This document shows, piece after piece, positions 59,604-64,000 of a DNA stretch of 64,000 bases. Source of the DNA: Streptomyces sp. NBC_00448 (GTDB lineage Bacteria; Actinomycetota; Actinomycetes; Streptomycetales; Streptomycetaceae). The position numbers were made by a program, and so were the translations under genes. How positions within the stretch are numbered: the stretch's first letter is position 1; every line of letters starts with the position of its first letter. The DNA lies in assembly GCF_036014115.1 (NCBI RefSeq), contig NZ_CP107913.1, positions 186,001 through 250,000 on the forward strand, written 5' to 3'. The notes below the pieces were generated by a model. It was given only the letters and a program-made list of their open reading frames with translations, was not told the origin of the DNA and ran no database searches.

Positions 59604-60664
59604 GCACCCGCACCCCGCTGATCGTCAACGCCCTCGGCGAACTGCAGAACCCCAACGCGTCCACGGAGACCGCCGGGTCCCTGGTCCAGAGCAGCAGCGA
59701 CATCCGCGTGGACGAACGCACCGTCGCCGACGCCCGCGCCTCGGGGCTGACCGCGGTCAACATCACGCTCGGCTACACCATCGGCGACATGGAGCCCTAC
59801 CCGCACACCCTCGCCGAGATCGAGGTGTGGGACGGCATCCTCCGCGAGCACCGGGCGGACCTGCTCAAGGTGCTCACCGCTCAGGACATCCTCCGCGCCC
59901 GCGAGGAGAGCCGGATCGGCGTGGTCTACGGGTTCCAGAACGCGGTGGCCGTCGGCCGGGACCTGGACCGGGTGGCGGAGTTCGCCCGCCTCGGCGTCCG
60001 GGTCGTGCAACTGACCTACAACCAGGCGAACCACATCGGCGACGGCTCCATGGCACCGCAGAACCGCGGGCTCAGCCCCTTCGGACGGGAGGTCGTCGAA
60101 CGGCTGGGCGCACACCGGCTGATGGTCGATCTCTCCCACAGCGGCGAGAACACCTGCCTGGAGGCGGCCCGGATCGCCGGCGCGCCGGTCTCGATCAACC
60201 ACACCGGCTGCCGGGCGCTGTGCGACCTGCCGCGCAACAAGACCGACGAGGAACTGCGCCTGGTCGCCGAGCGCGGCGGCTTCGTCGGGATCTACTTCAT
60301 GCCCTTCCTCGCCGCCTCCGGCCACCCCACCGCCGACGACGTGGTCGAGCACCTGGTCCACGCGGTGAACGTGTGCGGAGAGGAGGCGGTCGGCATCGGC
60401 ACCGACGGGCCGGTGACCGCGATCGACGACCTCGACGGCTACCGGGCCACACTGGCCGAGCACGTGGCGGAGCGCCGCCGCGCCGGGGTCGGCGCGGCCG
60501 GGGAACGCGCCGACACCTTCCCCTTCGTGGTGGACCTGCGCGGCGTCGACCAGTTCCGCAGGCTCATCGGGCTGCTGGAGCGGCGCGGCTGGTCCGAGGA
60601 GCGCATCGCCCGGGTCATGGGCGGCAACTTCGTCCACTACGCCGAGCGGATCTGGGGAAGCTGA
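59600..60664 (+). CDS. M19-like dipeptidase family protein with altered metal site
   Basis: The 354-residue protein (GTG overlapping the amidohydrolase stop) has the renal-dipeptidase fold: VRVVQLTYNQANHIGDG, RLMVDLSHSGENT with His180, and PVSINHTGCRAL with His201. The usual N-terminal HxD is replaced by VNALGELQNP, and the bridging Glu of VGxEGG is Gln113 in VYGFQNA. So at least two standard metal ligands are missing. This sub-type occurs in many bacteria as far as I recall, with unknown substrate. Confidence 0.8.
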   Translation: MSTRTPLIVNALGELQNPNASTETAGSLVQSSSDIRVDERTVADARASGLTAVNITLGYTIGDMEPYPHTLAEIEVWDGILREHRADLLKVLTAQDILRAREESRIGVVYGFQNAVAVGRDLDRVAEFARLGVRVVQLTYNQANHIGDGSMAPQNRGLSPFGREVVERLGAHRLMVDLSHSGENTCLEAARIAGAPVSINHTGCRALCDLPRNKTDEELRLVAERGGFVGIYFMPFLAASGHPTADDVVEHLVHAVNVCGEEAVGIGTDGPVTAIDDLDGYRATLAEHVAERRRAGVGAAGERADTFPFVVDLRGVDQFRRLIGLLERRGWSEERIARVMGGNFVHYAERIWGS

Positions 60665-60696
60665 CCACGCGTCAGGTCCGCGCCGACGGCGACGGC

Positions 60697-61353
60697 TCAC
60701 GCCTCGGCGTGCAGCGGCCGTACGCCCGCGGGCAGCGGTGTGTGCTCCTGGGCGTGCAGGAAGGCGCAGACGGCCGCGTTGCTGGAACGCCGCCGGGTCC
60801 AGAACAGGGCGACGTCGCGGTGCGCGGTGGGCGACTTGATCCGGCGGACCGCGAGCCCGTCGATCGGCGTGGTCTGCACGGCGAGTTGGTTGATGACGCC
60901 GATGCCGAACGCGGAGCGGACCAGGGCGACGAGAGTCGCGGGGTGGTCGGTGAGGTAGGCGACGTCCGCCTTCGACTCGTACTCCCCGAGCATGTGCCGC
61001 AGGTCGAAGCCGCCGCCCTCCTCCTCCGAACCGGCCGGGTTGCCGATCAGCGGCCGGGACAGGATGTCGTCGACGCCGATCAGGGGTTCCGCGGCGAGCG
61101 GATCGCTGTCGCGCATCACCGCGACGATGTCCTCCCGCCAGATCGTGCGGTGGCACAGCGTGGGTTCACGCATCTTCGGCAGCGTGGGCCGGAACGCGAT
61201 GTCCACGACACCGGTCGCGACGGCCTCCTCCAAGGTGGCCGCCGTCCCCTCCCACAGTTCGACGGTGAGCCCGGGGCACTCGGACTTCAGGACCTGCAGC
61301 AGCGCCGGCAGATAGGTGGAACTCACCGACGGGTAACTGGCGACGGTGAGGTG
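60697..61353 (-). pseudogene. LysR-family gene without its DNA-binding domain
   Basis: The frame carries a complete LysR sensor domain: HLTVASYPSVSSTYLPALLQ, WEGTAATLEEAVATGVVDIAF and the terminal FWTRRRSSNAAVCAFLHAQEH. The linker and the N-terminal helix-turn-helix are missing; upstream the frame turns into unrelated sequence. A GTG at 61326 could start a 209-residue stand-alone sensor domain, but loss of the 5' end is more likely. Confidence 0.65.
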
Positions 61354-61499
61354 CGCGACGAACGCCCGTGGCCGTCGCCAAACGGGCGTACCTTTGCATC
61401 GCGCCGCGGAGGCCGACGGTTCGCTGTTCCGGCGATTCGCGCGGCGCGGGGCAGAGCGGGGAAGGGCAGGGCAGGACAGGAAGGGTCAGCGGATGACGG

Positions 61500-63022
61500 T
61501 CACAGCACCGCGCCCATCCGCCACGGCGTGATCTCCTCGGCGCCGAAGCCGAGTTGCTCCGCCTTGGTCGGGCGTCCGGACGCGGTGTCCACGAGGGCCT
61601 CGAACAGCAGCCGGCCGTGTGTCACGTGTTCCGGGCAGGCCGTCGCCCGTCCACCGTCGAAGTCGATGTCGCCGCTCATGGCCTGGTAGAGCCCGGTGGT
61701 GGTGCTGATCCTTACGCACGGGGTCGGGCGGGAGCCGAACAGCGAGCCGCTGCCGGTGACGGAGGCGAGCACCGTCGCTCCCCCGGCGACCATGCCCGTC
61801 GCCGAGACCGGGCCGTGCCCGGGGGTGTCCATGAGTGTCAGCCCTGCTCCGGTCACCGGATCTGCGTACCCGACGACGTGCTCCACCGGGGCGGTGCCGG
61901 CCTTCAGTACGGCGGCCAGCGACTTCTCCCCGAGCGTGGTGATGCCGCCGGCCCGGTCCTCCCGCGAGGGTTCGCCGTCCGGGCCGGCGCCGTCGCGGGC
62001 GGCGTACTCCCGCCACCACGCGAGGAGTTCCTCGATACGGGCGGCGACGCCGGGGTCGCGGCCCGGCGGCGCAGAAGCGGCCCGGCGCCGTGCAGAGCGG
62101 GTGTCTCGCCGAGGATCACCCGCCCGCCCGCGGCGACCAGCAGATCGGCGGCGACGCCCACCGCCGGGTTCGCGGTGGTCCCGGACCAGGCGTCGCCGTC
62201 GCCGGACTGCAGTCCCAGGGTGAGTTCGGCCAGCGGAACGGGTTCCCGGCGCAGCGTCCTTACCTCGGCGACGAGTTCGGTGACCTGGGCAAGAGCCGCC
62301 CGCACCGCCGCCGCGGTGCCGCCGACGTCCTGGATGGTCACGGTGGTGTCCGCCACGTCGCCGAGGGCGTTTCCGGGCTGGTTGATCTCGCAGCCGAGGC
62401 TGACCACAACCGCCCCCACCACGTTGGGATGCGTGGCGTATCCGTGCAGCGTGCGGCGCAACAGGCCGTCGCCCGGCGTCCCTTCGGCCATCCCGCAGCC
62501 CAGGTCGTGGGCGAGCGCGATGACGCCGTCCAGGCCAGGCACGCCGGCGTGTTCGCGTTGCGCGGCCTGCGCGACCATCCGGGCCACGGTGGCCGAGCAG
62601 TTCACGGTGGGCACGATCGCGATGTAGTTGCGGGTCGCGCCCCGGCCGTCGGGACGGCGGTAGCCGAGGAAGTGGTCGCGGGCCGGGGCGATCGGCGGGG
62701 ACCAGGCCGGCGGGGCGGACCACCCGCGCTCACCGGGGTGATCCGGGCCGGGCCCGAGGTTGTGCAGATGGACGTGGTCGCCGGGCCTGATGCCGGTCAG
62801 CGCCACCCCGATGACCTCGCCGTGTCTGCGGACCGGCTGTCCGGCGGCGACCGCGCGCACCGCCACCTTGTGTCCGGCCGGGATGTCCGTGGCGGCCGGG
62901 ACCGTCGTGCCCCCGACCATGACGGGAGCGCCGCCCGGCGCGTCGCCGAGGACCACTCCGACGTCGTCGACGTCCGGGCGCAGGACCAGCGGCCGGACCG
63001 GGGCGAGGGCCTCCCCGTTCAT
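61500..63022 (-). pseudogene. UxaA-type (altronate/galactarate dehydratase) gene with one frameshift
   Basis: From the ATG at 63022 the frame gives the N-terminal SAF domain (HKVAVRAVAAGQPVRRHGEVIG) and the catalytic part (GRGATRNYIAIVPTVNCSAT, VVVSLGCEINQ, GETPALHGAGPLLRRRAATP). Near 62048-62052 the frame shifts, and the expected continuation GVAARIEELLAWWREYAARD to the end (TTTGLYQAMSGDIDFDGG, stop at 61500) is in another frame. One missing G in a CCCCGGCG context would explain it. Without the shift the protein would have about 507 residues, normal for the family. Could also be a sequencing error. Confidence 0.8.
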
Positions 63023-63183
63023 ACCGTGGCCTGCCGGGCGGTGCCGATCGCCGGGTGCGGCATTTCCCCGAGCCTTTCGGCAACGTGCCGGGCCCCGGCG
63101 CGCGTGACGCGAATTCCCTTTGCGGAGCGGTCGTTCAGGAAGCGGTCGGGGCCCGGAGGGGGCCCCGGGGAGCGAGTCGTCAT
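63019..63183 (-). CDS. Small reading frame coupled to the dehydratase gene
   Basis: A 54-codon frame starts at the ATG at 63183 and its TGA overlaps the dehydratase ATG (ATGA). The product (MTTRSPGPPPGPDRFLNDRS, later TRAGARHVAERLGEMP) has no recognised family. It could be a leader for coupled translation or the remnant of an upstream gene. The 63184-63472 gap holds nothing else. Confidence 0.4.
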   Translation of the reverse strand: MTTRSPGPPPGPDRFLNDRSAKGIRVTRAGARHVAERLGEMPHPAIGTARQATV

Positions 63184-63472
63184 GTCACCGACCGTAAATT
63201 CCCGTTCCGGAAAACCCAAGTGCGAGAATCGGCAGGCGTCCATCCGGATTTCGGATCTCTCCTCCGGCAAACGGGCGCCTTCCGGAAACGGGACGGCGGT
63301 TCGCGATTCTCCCGGCGGCGCGCTTCTCCCGTTCGCGGTTGGCCCAGCGCTTCGCCCGGCGGCGACTCGCGGTACTCCGGTCGGGGCTACTCCCGTTCGT
63401 GGGAATGCCCGCCGCCGGTCACGGTGACGGTTCCCGTGGCCGGCGGCGCGCGAGCGCGGTGGCGATCCCTGC

Positions 63473-64000
63473 CTACAGGGTCTGCCACTTCTGGTTGTCG
63501 CCGTTGCCGCAGGACCAGAGCTGGACGTTCTGCTCGCTGTACAGGTCCGCGTCCAGGCAGAGTTTGGAGCCGGCGTTGCGGATCGTCCCGTCGGAGAACT
63601 GGTACCACTGCTGCCCGGCCCCGCCCTGGCAGTCGTCGATGACCACATGGGTGCCGTTGGTCGTGCCGGAACCCGCGGCGGCCAGGCACTTCGTCCCGCC
63701 GTACACGGTGATCGTCCCGTCGGACTGCCGGGTCCACTGCTGGTTGTCACCGCTGCCGCAGGTCGTGACCTGGACCTGGACGTCGTCGGCCTGCGACGCG
63801 CCGGGCACGTCGAGGCACGCGTCGTAGCCGACGTTCTGCAGCCGAGTGGTGTCCGAACTCGGCCTGCCCCAGGCGTACTTGAGACGGTTGACGGCGGTGG
63901 GGTTCGGTGTCCACAGCGGCAGGTTCTGGGTGCTGCTGCTGTCGAAGCCGCTGAAGAGCCGGAGGATGTTCAGCGAGTCGTGGTCCGGGCTCGTGGTCCT
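63473..64000 (-). CDS. C-terminal part of a secreted enzyme with ricin-B lectin (CBM13) domain
   Basis: The gene enters from the right edge of the window; 175 codons are visible. The last 125 residues form a beta-trefoil: LQNVGYDACLDVPGASQADD, GDNQQWTRQSDGTITVYGGT and KLCLDADLYSEQNVQLWSCG, with the repeated QxW motifs in NQQW, GQQW and NQKW. Before it is part of an unknown domain (SPDHDSLNILRLFSGFDSSS). Proteins of this kind are exported polysaccharide hydrolases or lyases in actinomycetes; the catalytic part is outside the window. Confidence 0.82.
   Translation of the reverse strand, partial: RTTSPDHDSLNILRLFSGFDSSSTQNLPLWTPNPTAVNRLKYAWGRPSSDTTRLQNVGYDACLDVPGASQADDVQVQVTTCGSGDNQQWTRQSDGTITVYGGTKCLAAAGSGTTNGTHVVIDDCQGGAGQQWYQFSDGTIRNAGSKLCLDADLYSEQNVQLWSCGNGDNQKWQTL

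Noticed and set aside
1..64000. CRISPR array, tRNA, rRNA or phage genes
   Set aside because: No regularly spaced direct repeats of suitable length, no cloverleaf-like sequence noticed and no phage structural motifs; the tandem arrays found are gapless short repeats.

Overview
The window is about 64 kb of very GC-rich DNA with frequent GTG starts, ATGA/GTGA overlaps, lipoprotein and Sec signals, and sugar ABC importers that carry no ATPase gene of their own. This is the style of a Streptomyces-like actinomycete chromosome (inference; no rRNA, tRNA or housekeeping marker is present). Most genes are accessory: carbohydrate uptake, small regulators beside single oxidoreductases, secreted proteins. 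There are many decayed genes, which fits a chromosome-arm-like region. No CRISPR array, intact insertion sequence, prophage or tRNA was seen.

Region 1 (0.6-7.5 kb) is a beta-galactoside locus: two permeases, a lipoprotein solute-binding protein, a LacI-type regulator and an intracellular GH35 beta-galactosidase. Three near-identical operators lie in front of the two transcription units, and in both units the first operator starts 42 bp after the start of the -35 box. Regions 7.6-18.3 kb hold an AbiEii-like nucleotidyltransferase with an unknown partner, a decayed aldehyde dehydrogenase, a decayed methyltransferase, secreted proteins (propeller, trypsin-like protease, FG-GAP lipoprotein), an 11-bp tandem repeat beside a Shine-Dalgarno, and an autoregulated ArsR gene followed by a VOC gene with an in-frame TGA.

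Region 2 (18.5-33.5 kb) is the most interesting block. It holds an RraA-like protein, GH29 alpha-L-fucosidase, heparinase II/III-type lyase, a sugar ABC importer, a secreted parallel beta-helix protein, a GntR/FadR-type regulator, an amidohydrolase of the L-fuconolactonase type, an unrecognised 632-residue protein and an L-fucose-dehydrogenase-type aldo/keto reductase. Five sites sharing the 13-bp core ATCGNCTATCGAT sit in front of its transcription units and its regulator gene. I read it as a single regulon for taking up and oxidising a fucose- and uronate-containing glycan: extracellular cutting, import, intracellular lyase and fucosidase, then non-phosphorylative L-fucose oxidation.

Region 3 (33.7-55.9 kb) is a string of small regulator/enzyme pairs: a Cmx-type MFS exporter, GNAT, a YhgE/Pip-like membrane protein, TetR with a TetX-like monooxygenase, SDR with an MmyB-like regulator, MocR with an EamA exporter (overlapping start codons), a dienelactone-hydrolase-like protein lacking its nucleophile, two LLM flavin oxidoreductases, MarR, a Gfo/Idh/MocA oxidoreductase with TetR, an old-yellow-enzyme reductase and MarR, and a quinone oxidoreductase. 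Relics of transposases and other genes lie between them.

Region 4 (56-64 kb) has an IclR-controlled group (ornithine cyclodeaminase family, amidohydrolase, M19-like dipeptidase), a headless LysR gene, a UxaA-type dehydratase gene with one frameshift, and the C-terminal end of a secreted enzyme with a ricin-B lectin domain running off the window.
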